Assembly: GCA_009845505.1 (NCBI GenBank)
Contig: VXZL01000474.1
Location: forward strand, 1-6,521
DNA length: 6,521 nt
Reading direction: 5' to 3'
Source of the DNA: Candidatus Poribacteria bacterium
GTDB lineage: Bacteria > Poribacteria > WGA-4E > WGA-3G
This document shows positions 6,135-6,521 of this stretch, one piece after another. Each line of letters begins with the position of its first letter. The stretch's first letter is position 1. The position numbers and the translations under genes are program-made. A model generated the notes under the pieces. It had not been told where the DNA came from. It did not search any database and worked only from the letters and a program-made list of their open reading frames with translations.

Positions 6135-6195
6135 TCGGTTGGTAGGTTAGTTCAAATAGATTGTATCCCTGAAATAACCTTGTTTGTCCTGCAGC

Positions 6196-6521
6196 TTAGT
6201 CAACATCTTTCAAATCACCCCAGGTCGTGGTGACCTTCCCTGCTGCAGAGACATGACCTTTCAGACGCGTCGTGGCAAGCGTAGTGCGGTTGCCGGCTAA
6301 CGACACGTCTTCGATTTGATAATAGTAAACAACGTTGGGTTTCGCCGTAGTGTCCGTCCACGTGTAGACATGCTTTTCAGATGTCGTGCCGTGTCCGGGA
6401 ACGATACCTTTGACGTTGACGACTGTGAACTCACCCGTCTTGCTTTCACTCCGCAGGATGTTGAATCCGGCGTTGTTGAGTTCAGACTGTGTAATCCAAC
6501 GGACGACGACGTGTCCAGTGG
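6196..6521 (-). CDS. Secreted protein with fibronectin-III-like C-terminal domain, C-terminal fragment
   Basis: The last 108 residues of a gene whose start is beyond the right edge; the TAA stop is at 6196-6198. The fragment reads as a beta-sandwich domain: VVVRWITQSELNNAGFNILR near its start, a YTWTDTTAKPNVVYYYQIED core, then a short TTTWGDLKDVD tail. The W-T-T-E/Q-S-E-L-x-N-A-G-F-N-I-L-R pattern followed by YYYQIEDV is a recurring extracellular module I associate with Poribacteria and related marine bacteria, usually at the end of large secreted multi-domain proteins; this is remembered, not searched. Nothing here indicates an enzyme activity. It has no NYPNPFNP-type sorting domain, unlike its neighbour. 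A strong terminator 61 bases after the stop makes it the last gene of its transcript. Confidence 0.85.
   Translation of the reverse strand, partial: TGHVVVRWITQSELNNAGFNILRSESKTGEFTVVNVKGIVPGHGTTSEKHVYTWTDTTAKPNVVYYYQIEDVSLAGNRTTLATTRLKGHVSAAGKVTTTWGDLKDVD

Overview
The window looks like a piece of a Candidatus Poribacteria genome (sponge-associated or seawater bacteria) or a close relative. This is inferred from memory of protein style, not from a search. The C-terminal domain of the large protein (NYPNPFNPETWIPYHLAES, then AAYWDGRNAFGERVASGIYF) and the C-terminus of the right-edge protein (WITQSELNNAGFNILRSE, then TTTWGDLK) are of the kind abundant in that group. So are the many short dispersed palindromes in the non-coding DNA.

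All four supported genes lie on the minus strand and are read from right to left. At the right edge (6196-6521) is the C-terminal end of a secreted fibronectin-III-like protein, closed by a textbook intrinsic terminator (6098-6134). A 700-base gap follows. It is filled with imperfect duplications, inverted repeats and hairpins, plus the leader of the next gene. The centre is one large gene (1144-5472, 1442 aa) for an exported modular adhesin-like protein: signal peptide, unassigned N-terminal region, about six bacterial Ig-like (Big_1/invasin-type) repeats, a six-bladed YWTD beta-propeller, a dockerin-type calcium-binding pair, a short helical linker and a FlgD/T9SS-like C-terminal domain. A hairpin terminator candidate lies 183 bases past its stop. 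Then come a 120-bp MITE-like element with exact 9-bp target duplications, a 74-aa helix-turn-helix protein (474-698), and at the left edge the N-terminus of a further secreted protein (1-157).

The theme is cell-surface or secreted proteins. The genes probably do not form one operon, because terminators and long gaps separate them. The most checkable observations are the MITE with its target duplication, the sharp base-composition break inside the large gene at a poly-Gln linker (suggesting N-terminal domain exchange), and the duplicated and inverted repeat arrangement upstream of it. I saw no tRNA, rRNA, CRISPR array, intact transposase or recognisable defence or biosynthetic system.
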